Below, in pieces: positions 34,494-42,831 of a DNA stretch of 64,000 nt. Where the stretch lies: assembly GCA_963762735.1 (NCBI GenBank), contig CAVXMG010000001.1, forward strand, positions 62,001-126,000, given 5' to 3'. Position 1 is the stretch's first letter, and each line of letters starts with the position of its first letter. Made by a program: the position numbers and the translations under genes. The notes beneath the pieces were generated by a model. It worked only from the letters and a program-made list of their open reading frames with translations, did no database searches and was not told the DNA's origin. The stretch comes from DASXKD01 sp963762735. GTDB lineage: Bacteria > Actinomycetota > Actinomycetes > Streptosporangiales > Streptosporangiaceae.

Positions 34494-34504
34494 ACTGGAC
34501 CAGT
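34494..34504. promoter_or_regulatory. Operator-like palindrome in a divergent promoter region
   Basis: The perfect inverted repeat ACTGGACCAGT lies between the saccharopine-dehydrogenase-like gene and the divergent permease. It resembles GntR/FadR-family half-site spacing and is well placed to control both. No regulator gene is adjacent. Confidence 0.35.
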
Positions 34505-34686
34505 CACGATTTAGGTAAAAGACTACGGAAACCGTTGCGGATGGGTCAACTTTGTGCGAGAACCGTAAGATCTGCGCAACCGAATCGCTCGCCCTGGTCG
34601 GCGTCGCGGTTGCGGGACCATTGACCTCGTTGGACGATGATCACCAGCATTCTCTCTGCCAGGAAGAAGTGGGGGTGGCGCGGCCC

Positions 34687-36259
34687 ATGGCCGTTGCCGA
34701 GTCGATCGCCCAGCCGGGCGAGCAGCAGGTCGACAAGGGACTGAAATCGGGTGCCCTCGGGCTGGTTTCGACCACGATCATCGCGACCGCGTCCGTCGCG
34801 CCCGCCTACAGCATCGCCGCGACGCTGGTGTTCGTGGTCGGCGCCGTCGCGCTGCAGTCTCCCGCGGTGGCCGTCCTGGCGTTCGTGCCGATGCTGCTGA
34901 CCTCGATCGGCTACAGCGAGCTGAACAAGGCGGACCCTGACTGCGGGACCACGTTCACCTGGGCGACCCGCGCGTTCGGCCCGCGGACCGGCTGGGCGGG
35001 CGGCTGGGGGATCATCGCGGCCGACGTCCTGGTCATGGCGAGCCTCGCCCAGGTCGCAGGCCAGTACGGCTTCCTGCTGTTCAACGCGAAGGGCATCGGG
35101 TCCAACCCGACCAGCGGCTGGGTGCTGCTCGTCGGCGTGCTCTGGATCGTCGTGATGACCTACATCTGCTACCGGGGCATCGAGGTCTCCGCGAACTTCC
35201 AGAAGGTGCTGCTCGGCATCGAACTGGTGATGCTGGTCGTGCTGTCGGTCACCGCGCTGGTCAAGGTCGGCACCGGGCACGCCCCGCCGGGTCACCGCAC
35301 CCCGAGCCTCTCCTGGCTCAACCCGTTCCACATCACCTCGTTCAGCGCGTTCACCAGCGGCATCATCCTGATGGTGTTCATCTACTGGGGCTGGGACACC
35401 GCGGTCGCGGTCAACGAGGAGACCAAGGACAAGGAGAAGACCCCCGGCCGGGCGGCCATCCTTTCCACGTTCATCCTGCTGGTCACCTACGCGCTGGTGA
35501 TCATCTCGATGCAGTCGTTCGCCGGGATCGGGACCACGGGCAACGGCCTGGGCAACGTGGCGAACGCCGGTGACGTGCTGTCGGTCCAGGGCAGCCTGGT
35601 GTTCGGCACTCGGCGCCTTCGGCTCGTTCCTCACTCACCTGCTGCTGCTCATGGTGCTCTCCTCGGCGGCCGCGTCCACCCAGACGACGATCCTGCCGAC
35701 CGCGCGGACCACGCTGTCGATGGCGGTGTACAAGGCGATACCGCCGTCGTTCGCCAAGATGCACCGGCGCTACCTCACCCCGACCGTGTCCACGATCGCC
35801 ATGGGCGCGGTTTCCATCGCGGTCTACGTCGCGTTCAACTACATGTCCAACGGCATCGGGATCATCGGCGACGCGGTGATCGCGATCGGCCTGTACATCG
35901 CGTTCTACTACGGGCTGACCGGCTTCGCCTGCGCCTGGTACTACCGGCGGAACCTCACAAGCAGCGCGCGCAACCTGTGGATGCAGGGCATCCTGCCCAG
36001 CCTCGGCGGGCTGATCCTGTTCTTCCTCGGCGGCTGGAGCATCTGGCTGGATTACGACGTGGCCACCGCGAACGACTACACGATGTGGACCGTGCCGATC
36101 ATCCACTGGCAGATGGGCGGCGCGTTCGTGATCGCCGTGGTGACCGGCCTGATCGGCGTGGCCGCCTACTTCTACTGCAGGATCCGGAACCCTGCCTTCT
36201 TCAAGAAGCAGACGCTCACCAGGTCAACGGAGACCTTGGTACCCGATCCGGATGCCTGA
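34687..36259 (+). CDS. APC superfamily amino-acid permease (one frameshift)
   Basis: This is an integral membrane amino-acid transporter with about 12 helices. The N-terminal APC region is clear (LGLVSTTIIATASVAPAYSI, SIGYSELNKADPDCGTTFTW). Several helices follow, then the frame breaks near 35608 after VFG. The next frame resumes FGSFLTHLLLLMVLSSAAAS with the remaining helices and ends RSTETLVPDPDA at 36259. About 524 residues if repaired. The ATG at 34687 is used; a GTG at 34675, nearer the AGGAAGAAG site, is equally possible. It is divergent from the lysine-catabolism-like pair, which fits uptake of their substrate. Confidence 0.88.
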
Positions 36260-36368
36260 CGGCATTTCTGGCGCCGGTACCTGGAGGCGGCCAGCGGGTT
36301 GTCCCCGATAGGGGAAACGGCCCGCGCGGCGGCCTCCGGGCGTCGGCGTCACCGCCTACTCTTGGCAC

Positions 36369-38627
36369 GTGACCGTCACCGCCGTCGATGCCCTCCTTGA
36401 GGACCTGAACCCCCAGCAGCGCGCCGCCGTCGTGCACGAGGGCAGCCCGCTGCTCATCGTGGCCGGAGCAGGCTCGGGCAAGACCCGGGTGCTGACCCGC
36501 CGGATGGCCTACCTGATGGCGGAGCGCGGGATCAGCCCGGGGGAGATCCTGGCGATCACGTTCACCAACAAGGCCGCGGGCGAGATGGCGGCCAGGGCGG
36601 CCGCGCTGACCGGATCGCGGGCGCGCGGCATGTGGGTGATGACGTTCCACTCGGCGTGCGTGCGGTTCCTGCGCCGGGAGGCCGGCCGGTTCGGCTACCC
36701 GTCCTCGTTCTCGATCTACGACCAGGCCGACTCGGAGCGGCTCATGGCGCTGGCCTGCCGCGAGCTGGACCTCGACGCCAAGCATCATCCGCACCGGGCG
36801 ATGCTCGCCCAGGTCTCGAACCTGAAGAACGAGCTGATCGACCACGAGACGTTCGCCGCCCGCGCCGAGGGCTACCGGGAGCGGGCGCTGGCCGAGGCCT
36901 ATGGCGAGTATCAGCGCAGGCTCGTCGCGGCGGGCGCGATGGACTTCGATGACCTGATCATGAACACGGTCTTCCTGTTGCAGGCATTCCCCGACGTGGC
37001 ACAGGCCTGGCGGCGCCGGTTCCGGCACGTGCTGGTGGACGAGTACCAAGACACCAACCACGCGCAGTACGTACTGGTGCGGGAACTGGTCACCACCGAG
37101 CCGGGCAGCGGCCTGCTCCCCGGGGAACTCGCCGTCGTGGGTGACGCCGACCAGTCCATCTACGCTTTCCGGGGCGCGACCATCCGCAATATTGAGGAGT
37201 TCTCCCGCGATTTCCCCGGCGCCACGGTGATCCTGCTCGAACAGAACTACCGGTCCACGCAGAACATCCTGGCCGCGGCGAACGCCGTGGTTTCCAGGAA
37301 CTCGGGGCGGACCCCGAAGCGGCTGTGGTCCGAGGCGGGTGACGGACCGCCGATCGTGGGTTATGTCGCGGACAGCGAGCACGACGAGGCGGCGTTCGTG
37401 GCCGAAGAGGTGGACCGGCTGACCGACGAGGGCGAAGCCACGCCCGGCCAGGTGGCCGTGTTCTACCGGACCAACGCCCAGTCCCGGGTCTTCGAAGAGG
37501 TCTTCATCCGCGCCGGGCTGCCGTACAAGGTGGTCGGCGGGGTGCGCTTCTACGAGCGCCGCGAGGTCCGTGACCTGCTCGCCTACCTCCGGCTCATCGC
37601 CAACCCCGATGACGAGGTGTCGCTGCGGCGGATCCTGAACGTGCCGCGGCGCGGAATCGGTGACCGGGCCGAGGCGTGCGTGGCGGCGCTGGCGCAGCGG
37701 GACCGGCAGAGCTTCGCCGCGGCCCTGGCCCGGCCCGCCGACGTGCCCGGGCTGGCCCCGAGGTCGGCAAAGGCGATCGAGTCGTTCAACGAGCTGATCG
37801 GGGGCTTCCGTGCCGCGGAAGCCGCCGGGATCCCGGTCGCCGACCTTGCCGAGATGGTGCTTGACCGCTCCGGGTATCTGGCTGAGCTTCAGGCGTCGGA
37901 GGATCTCCAGGACGCCAGCCGCATCGAGAACCTGAACGAACTGGTCTCCGTGGCGCGCGACTTCGACGCCACGGGCGTCCAGGCGGGCCTCGCCGACCCG
38001 GACGAGACCGGTCCCCGGCCGGGCAGCCTCGCGGAGTTCCTTGAGCAGGTGTCCCTGGTCGCGGACGCCGACCAGATCCCGGAGGGGGAGGATCACGGCG
38101 GCGTGGTCACGCTGATGACCCTGCACACCGCCAAGGGGCTTGAGTTCCCGGTGGTGTTCCTCACCGGCATGGAAGAGAACGTCTTCCCGCACCAGCGCTC
38201 GGTGGGCGACGACAAGGAACTCCAGGAGGAGCGGCGACTCGCCTACGTGGGGATCACCCGGGCCGAGCGGCGGCTCTACCTGACCAGGGCACTGTCCCGG
38301 GCCTGGTGGGGGCGGCCGGAGTACCACGCGCAGTCCCGGTTCCTCGCCGAGATCCCCGCGAACCTGATCGAGTGGCGCCGCGACGAGGGCACCGCCGCCG
38401 CGCCCGCCTCGCAGCGCCTGGCGCAGCGGCCGGGCGTGCGCTCGCCGGGCAACCGCCGGGTGCCGTCCCTGTCCCCGGGTGACAAGGTCACGCACGACGC
38501 CTATGGCCTGGGCACGGTCGTCTCGGTGCAGGGCTCAGGTGACGATCCAGAGGCGAAGATCGACTTCGGTGGCGACTACGGCATCAAGCACCTGGTCCTG
38601 CGGTACGCGCCGATCGAGAAGCTGTAA
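36369..38627 (+). CDS. pcrA: ATP-dependent DNA helicase PcrA/UvrD
   Basis: This is a 3'-5' superfamily 1A helicase for excision repair and for removal of RecA or stalled polymerases. The 752 residues include all SF1 motifs: Q motif LNPQQRAAV, Walker A GAGSGKTRVL, ITFTNKAAGEM, Walker B VDEYQDTN, motif III GDADQSIYAFRGA, EQNYRST, motif V LMTLHTAKGLEFPVVF, and motif VI YVGITRAERRLYL. The C-terminal Tudor-like PcrA domain (KVTHDAYGLGTVVSVQGSG) that binds RNA polymerase is present. GTG start at 36369. Its position upstream of the B12-binding subunit and sucCD matches Streptomyces gene order. Confidence 0.95.
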   Translation: MTVTAVDALLEDLNPQQRAAVVHEGSPLLIVAGAGSGKTRVLTRRMAYLMAERGISPGEILAITFTNKAAGEMAARAAALTGSRARGMWVMTFHSACVRFLRREAGRFGYPSSFSIYDQADSERLMALACRELDLDAKHHPHRAMLAQVSNLKNELIDHETFAARAEGYRERALAEAYGEYQRRLVAAGAMDFDDLIMNTVFLLQAFPDVAQAWRRRFRHVLVDEYQDTNHAQYVLVRELVTTEPGSGLLPGELAVVGDADQSIYAFRGATIRNIEEFSRDFPGATVILLEQNYRSTQNILAAANAVVSRNSGRTPKRLWSEAGDGPPIVGYVADSEHDEAAFVAEEVDRLTDEGEATPGQVAVFYRTNAQSRVFEEVFIRAGLPYKVVGGVRFYERREVRDLLAYLRLIANPDDEVSLRRILNVPRRGIGDRAEACVAALAQRDRQSFAAALARPADVPGLAPRSAKAIESFNELIGGFRAAEAAGIPVADLAEMVLDRSGYLAELQASEDLQDASRIENLNELVSVARDFDATGVQAGLADPDETGPRPGSLAEFLEQVSLVADADQIPEGEDHGGVVTLMTLHTAKGLEFPVVFLTGMEENVFPHQRSVGDDKELQEERRLAYVGITRAERRLYLTRALSRAWWGRPEYHAQSRFLAEIPANLIEWRRDEGTAAAPASQRLAQRPGVRSPGNRRVPSLSPGDKVTHDAYGLGTVVSVQGSGDDPEAKIDFGGDYGIKHLVLRYAPIEKL

Positions 38628-38732
38628 CGCCTGGGGCACCCCGGGCCGGTTCCTTCGGCGGCCGGCCTTCGTAGCATGGAATAGGTTGCGGGAGCCGGCC
38701 AGTTTGGCCGCGCAGCCCCGCGGGAGGCACTC

Positions 38733-39137
38733 ATGGGAACCATCCGGGTCGTCATCGCCAAGCCCGGCCTGGACGGGCACGACCGCGGTGCCAAGGTCGT
38801 GGCCAGGGCGCTGCGCGACGCGGGGGTCGAGGTGATCTACACCGGCCTGCACCAGACACCGGAGCAGATCGTGGCCACCGCCCTCCAGGAGGACGCCGAC
38901 GCGATCGGCCTGTCGATCCTGTCCGGCGCGCACATGACCCAGTTCGGCAGGGTCCTGGAACTGCTGGCCGAGCGCGATGCCACGGACATCACCGTGTTCG
39001 GCGGCGGCATCATCCCCGATGCCGACATCATCGAGCTGGAGCGGATGGGCGTGGCGAAGATCTTCACCCCGGGCGCCGCCACCCACGACATCGTCGACTG
39101 GGTCAAGTCCTCCCTAGGCCAGCGCCACCCCGCCTAA
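38733..39137 (+). CDS. B12-binding small subunit of an acyl-CoA mutase (IcmB / MCM C-terminal-like)
   Basis: This is a stand-alone cobalamin-binding domain of 134 residues, the size of the isobutyryl-CoA mutase small subunit IcmB of Streptomyces. Methylmalonyl-CoA mutase carries the same domain at its C-terminus. The base-off/His-on motif is GLDGHDRGAKVV, with the lower-axial His in DGHDRG, followed by LSILSGAHM and VFGGGIIPDAD, which line the nucleotide tail. GGGAGG lies just before the ATG. Downstream of pcrA and upstream of sucCD is also where icmB lies in Streptomyces, as I recall. No large subunit gene is in the window, so its partner must be encoded elsewhere. Confidence 0.9.
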   Translation: MGTIRVVIAKPGLDGHDRGAKVVARALRDAGVEVIYTGLHQTPEQIVATALQEDADAIGLSILSGAHMTQFGRVLELLAERDATDITVFGGGIIPDADIIELERMGVAKIFTPGAATHDIVDWVKSSLGQRHPA

Positions 39138-39280
39138 CTCCACCCTGCCAGGCCCGCAGCGACCCGGCCGCCAGCAACCCCGGGCACGCGCCCCAGCCTC
39201 CCCCGACCCGCGTCCCCGCCCGGAACCCGCTCCACCCTCGCATCATGACTCCGCTGCGCCGCCAGCCCGCCTAGTCGTGA

Positions 39281-40272
39281 TCATGGTGGCTGCCGCAGGC
39301 GCGCCAGCGCCCGTATGGGGAGCGGCGGCCGGGCTCGCCCGCTGCGAGGGCTGCCCTTGATGTCTGCGGCCACCCCGGCAGGGTCCACGCGGATCTGGCT
39401 CGGCGGAGAAGTGCAGCACGATGATGCCGTGCGCGCTCATCCGGGCATGGCGCTGCAATCGTGCGCTCCCAGTCTTCTGGGAGCAGATGCCAGGCACGTG
39501 AATCGACCTCGGCCGCCACGCCGGCGTCCGGCCCACCAGGCATCTACCACCGCGATGAAGGTCTTGCCCGCATAGAGGCGGGCGTTGAACATCGGCGCGG
39601 GCAGCCCGCAGCGGCGGAGCAGATCACCAAAGTCCCCTTCAGCACCCGACCGGATGCCGCAGCTACCTCTGCCAGGGATTGCCGTAACCACATGGAGCCA
39701 CGCCTCGGCCCATGCTCCAGTTCGGCTTGCAGCCGATCGAGTCTGCAGCGCCGCTGCTGGACAGCATCGGCGACCAGGGCCCGCACCTGGCGGAAACTGT
39801 GAAGTTCACGCGCCGCGTCGGCTAATGCCCGCTCGGGCAGCGCGTACTGGACCACGCCCCGGTAGCAGACGGGGGCCGGCATCCGCAGCGTCGGCCGCAC
39901 GGTAACGAAAGCGTGGCTCCGGCGGCCCTGGCTGGCCTGGCTGGCCGGGATTAACACGCTGATTTCTGCGGTGGCAGGCACTTTGAGGCCATGCCTGCGT
40001 AAGGCAGCCAGCCCGGTAAGCACGCTGTCCCGCCCTGCAGATAAGACCGTGTCCCGTCCCGCGTAAAGAACCGCGGCGATCTCCTTCTGGAGAGGCGTTG
40101 GGCTGCCGGTCACCGCCAGAAACGTGAGTGGCAGCAATCCTGCCACGGGCCGCCGGGCCGGATCCGGTGCCGCAGTGCCTTGCGGGTCATGCCGCAGGCG
40201 ACCGCCTGGGATTGCGAGACGCACCGATTCCTGCTTGGCGAGGATGCGATCAAGCCTGTCTTGGTCCAGCAT
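39281..40272 (-). pseudogene. AbiEi-antitoxin-like / PD-(D/E)xK-like protein, multiply frame-disrupted
   Basis: From the ATG at 40272 the product reads MLDQDRLDRILAKQ and then an AbiEi-like winged-helix region (GLAALRRHGLKVPATAEISV, YALPERALADAARELHSFRQ). Near 39655 the frame breaks. Further pieces follow in alternating frames: GDFGDLLRRCGLPAPMFNAR, VAAEVDSRAWHLLPEDWERT and HARMSAHGIIVLHF, to the stop near 39281. The last pieces resemble the nuclease-like C-terminal domain (E-x-D motif) found in many actinobacterial proteins of this architecture. At least four indels are needed to restore it, so it is either decaying or affected by sequence errors. It interrupts the pcrA-sucC backbone. Confidence 0.6.
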
Positions 40273-40332
40273 GGCCGTGCGCGTCACAGTCTCAGCATGC
40301 CGCTCGGGTCCGACACACACCCACGCCGCTGA

Positions 40333-40378
40333 TGATCATGGGGATGTGGCCCATCGATGGGCCACATCCCCATGATCA
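40333..40378. repeat. 46-bp perfect palindrome
   Basis: A perfect 46-bp palindrome without loop (TGATCATGGGGATGTGGCCC, then ATCGAT at the centre, then the exact complement) lies between the divergent AbiEi-like gene and sucC. It can form a 23-bp cruciform or a very stable RNA hairpin on either strand. Its role is unknown. Confidence 0.95.
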
Positions 40379-40383
40379 CGAAC

Positions 40384-40590
40384 GGGTTCCTGGAGAGAGG
40401 GGCGGTTGCCGGGCGGGGGAGAGCGGTTTCTGGGTGGGCGGGCGCTGCTTCCGTGGGGTGGGGCGGTTGCCGGGTGGGGGGGGCGGTTTCTGGGTGGGGG
40501 AGACGGTTTCTGGGGAGGGTGGGGGCGGTGTTCTGAGGGCGGGCGCTGTTGGTGGCGGGGAGGGGCTGTTGGTGCGCGGGGCGGAAGAAG
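40384..40590 (+). repeat. G-rich degenerate tandem repeats upstream of sucC
   Basis: About 200 bp with very strong G-over-C bias on the plus strand, made of degenerate units such as GGGCGGTTGCCGGGTGGG and GGCGGTTTCTGGGTGGGG. Runs of three to eight G are dense enough to form G-quadruplexes. No coding function is supported. It ends about 50 nt before the sucC start. Confidence 0.75.
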
Positions 40591-40640
40591 GAGCGGATAG
40601 GCTTCCGTGCGGAATCCAGCCGGACCGAGGACGGACAACA

Positions 40641-41852
40641 GTGGACCTGTTTGAGTTTCAGGCGAAGGAGCTGTTCGGGGAGTACGGCGTTCCCGTGCCG
40701 CAGGGACGCGTCGCTCGCACGCCTGAGGAGGCCCGCGGGATCGCCGCGGACTTCGCGGCCGCCGGTACCCCCCGCGTGGTGGTGAAAGCCCAGGTCAAGA
40801 CCGGTGGCCGGGGCAAGGCAGGCGGGGTCAAGCTGGCCGAGGGCCCGGACGAGGCACAGGCCAGGGCGCAAGAGATCCTCGGCATGGATATCAAGGGCCA
40901 CCGGGTGAACGCGGTTCTCGTCGAAGAGGCCAGCGACATCGCCCGGGAGTTCTACCTGTCCTTCCTCGTGGACCGGGCCGCGCGCACCTTCACCTCGATC
41001 TGCTCGGTGCAGGGCGGCATGGAGATCGAGGAGGTGGCACGGACCAGCCCGGCTGCGGTCGCCCAGGTGATAGTGGATCCGCTCAGCGGGGTGGACGCGG
41101 CGAAGGCCGCCGAGATCGTGTCGGCCGGCGGGCTGCCCCCGGAAGCCCTGGCGGGCGCCGCCGCGGCCGCCGAGCGGCTGTGGGCGGTGTTCGCCGACGA
41201 GGACGCGACGCTGGTCGAGGTCAACCCGCTGATCCTGACCGGCGACGGCCTGGTCGTCGCCCTGGACGGGAAGGTCACCCTCGACGACAACGCGGCGTTC
41301 CGGCAGGACCACGAGCGCTTCGCCGACCCGGGGTCCGCGGATCCGATCGAGGCCAGGGCCAAGGCGAAGCACCTCAACTACGTCAAGCTCGAGGGGGAGG
41401 TCGGCATCATCGGCAACGGCGCGGGCCTGGTGATGTCCACCCTGGACGTGGTCGCGCAGGCGGGCGAGGCCTTCGGCGGTATCCGGCCCGCGAACTTCCT
41501 CGACATCGGCGGCGGTGCCTCGGCCGAGGTGATGGCCGACGGCCTGGAGATCGTGCTGTCCGACCCCAGCGTCCGCAGCGTGCTCGTCAACGTGTTCGGC
41601 GGCATCACCTCGTGCGATGAGGTGGCGAACGGCATCGTGTCGGCGCTGGGCATGCTCGGCGCGCGCGGCGAGCAGGTGACCCGCCCGATCGTGGTCCGGC
41701 TGGACGGCAACAACGCCGCCGCCGGGCGGGCGATCCTGGATGGGGCGGGGCTTGCCGTGGTCGAGCGGAACGACACCATGGACGGTGCCGCCCGCCGCGC
41801 CGCCGAACTAGCTGCCAGCCCGGCAACCGGCGCGAACCCCACGGGAGCATGA
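40641..41852 (+). CDS. sucC: Succinate--CoA ligase (ADP-forming) beta subunit
   Basis: This is the TCA-cycle enzyme forming succinate and ATP from succinyl-CoA, together with SucD. The 403 residues start at the GTG at 40641 (VDLFEFQAKELFGEYGVPVP). The ATP-grasp domain shows VVVKAQVKTGGRGKAGGVKL and EVNPLILTGDGLVVALDGKV. The CoA-ligase domain has NFLDIGGGASAEVM and VFGGITSCDEVANGIV. It is followed one base later by sucD. The upstream G-rich tract and palindrome are peculiar to this locus. Confidence 0.95.
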   Translation: MDLFEFQAKELFGEYGVPVPQGRVARTPEEARGIAADFAAAGTPRVVVKAQVKTGGRGKAGGVKLAEGPDEAQARAQEILGMDIKGHRVNAVLVEEASDIAREFYLSFLVDRAARTFTSICSVQGGMEIEEVARTSPAAVAQVIVDPLSGVDAAKAAEIVSAGGLPPEALAGAAAAAERLWAVFADEDATLVEVNPLILTGDGLVVALDGKVTLDDNAAFRQDHERFADPGSADPIEARAKAKHLNYVKLEGEVGIIGNGAGLVMSTLDVVAQAGEAFGGIRPANFLDIGGGASAEVMADGLEIVLSDPSVRSVLVNVFGGITSCDEVANGIVSALGMLGARGEQVTRPIVVRLDGNNAAAGRAILDGAGLAVVERNDTMDGAARRAAELAASPATGANPTGA

Positions 41853-41853
41853 C

Positions 41854-42741
41854 ATGGCGATCTTCCTTACCGGCGAGAGCCGGATCATGATCCAGGGCAT
41901 CACCGGGTCCGAGGGCACCAAGCACGGCCGCAGGATGGTCGCCGCCGGCACCACGGTGGTCGGCGGGACCAACCCCCGCAAGGCCGGCCAGACCGTGGAC
42001 CTCGGTGGCAGCACAGTCCCTGTATTCGCCACGGTGGCCGAGACCATGGCGGCGACCGGTGCGGACACCTCGGTGGTGTTCGTCCCGCCGGCCGGTGCCA
42101 AGAGCGCCGTGATCGAGGCGATCGACGCCGGGATCCCGCTGGTCATCGTGATCACCGAGGGCATACCGGTGCACGACTCGACCGTGTGCTGGGCGTACGC
42201 GGGCGCGAAGGGCAACGTGACCCGCATCGTCGGGCCGAACTGCCCGGGCATCGCCTCGCCAGGCAAGTCCAACGCGGGCATCATCCCGGCGGACATCACG
42301 TCGGAAGGCCGGATCGGCCTGGTGTCCAAGTCGGGCACGCTGACCTACCAGATGATGTACGAACTGCGCGACATCGGCTTCTCGACCGCCGTCGGCATCG
42401 GCGGTGACCCGGTGATCGGGACCACCCACATCGACTGCCTGCGCGCCTTCGCCGACGACCCGGAAACCGACGCGATCGTGATGATCGGCGAGATCGGCGG
42501 GGACGCGGAGGAACGGGCCGCCGCGTTTATCGAGCAGAACGTCGCCAAGCCGGTGGTCGCCTACGTGGCAGGGTTCACCGCGCCCGAGGGCAAGACGATG
42601 GGCCATGCCGGGGCCATCGTGTCGGGGTCGTCGGGCACCGCCCAGGCCAAGAAGGAAGCCCTGGAGAAGGTCGGGGTCCGGGTAGGCCGCACGCCCAGCG
42701 AGACGGCGCGCCTTGTCCGCGACATGGTGCCCGGGCACTAA
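41854..42741 (+). CDS. sucD: Succinate--CoA ligase (ADP-forming) alpha subunit
   Basis: This is the CoA-binding subunit carrying the phosphohistidine. It has RIMIQGITGSEGTKHGRRMV (CoA-binding Rossmann fold), IVGPNCPGIASPGKSNAGI, GIGGDPVIGTTHIDCL, and the active-site histidine in GKTMGHAGAIVSGSSG. The 295 residues are full length. It starts right after the sucC stop and is clearly co-transcribed and coupled. Confidence 0.96.
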   Translation: MAIFLTGESRIMIQGITGSEGTKHGRRMVAAGTTVVGGTNPRKAGQTVDLGGSTVPVFATVAETMAATGADTSVVFVPPAGAKSAVIEAIDAGIPLVIVITEGIPVHDSTVCWAYAGAKGNVTRIVGPNCPGIASPGKSNAGIIPADITSEGRIGLVSKSGTLTYQMMYELRDIGFSTAVGIGGDPVIGTTHIDCLRAFADDPETDAIVMIGEIGGDAEERAAAFIEQNVAKPVVAYVAGFTAPEGKTMGHAGAIVSGSSGTAQAKKEALEKVGVRVGRTPSETARLVRDMVPGH

Positions 42742-42779
42742 AAGCCGCCGGTCCGGCCGGATATCCCCTTTTATTCATT

Positions 42780-42811
42780 AATCCTGGTTTATGATTCCTA
42801 GAATCAGGATT
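42780..42811 (+). promoter_or_regulatory. Nested inverted repeats upstream of the secreted HEVSE protein
   Basis: In the only strongly AT-rich stretch nearby, the perfect inverted repeat TGATTCCTAGAATCA (42792-42806) is nested inside a wider AATCCTG...CAGGATT pair (42780-42811). It ends 20 nt before the start codon of the next gene and covers the likely promoter, so an operator is plausible. Confidence 0.5.
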
Positions 42812-42831
42812 TACCTGAATAGGGGGGAATT

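Noticed and set aside
36216..38495. 759-codon minus-strand ORF opposite pcrA
   Set aside because: It is the complement of a fully conserved helicase gene and shows no family signal of its own.
40336..40638. Proline-rich minus-strand ORF across the G-rich tract
   Set aside because: Its PPPRNRP-like repeats simply translate the degenerate G-rich DNA repeats, and it lacks a convincing start or ribosome site.
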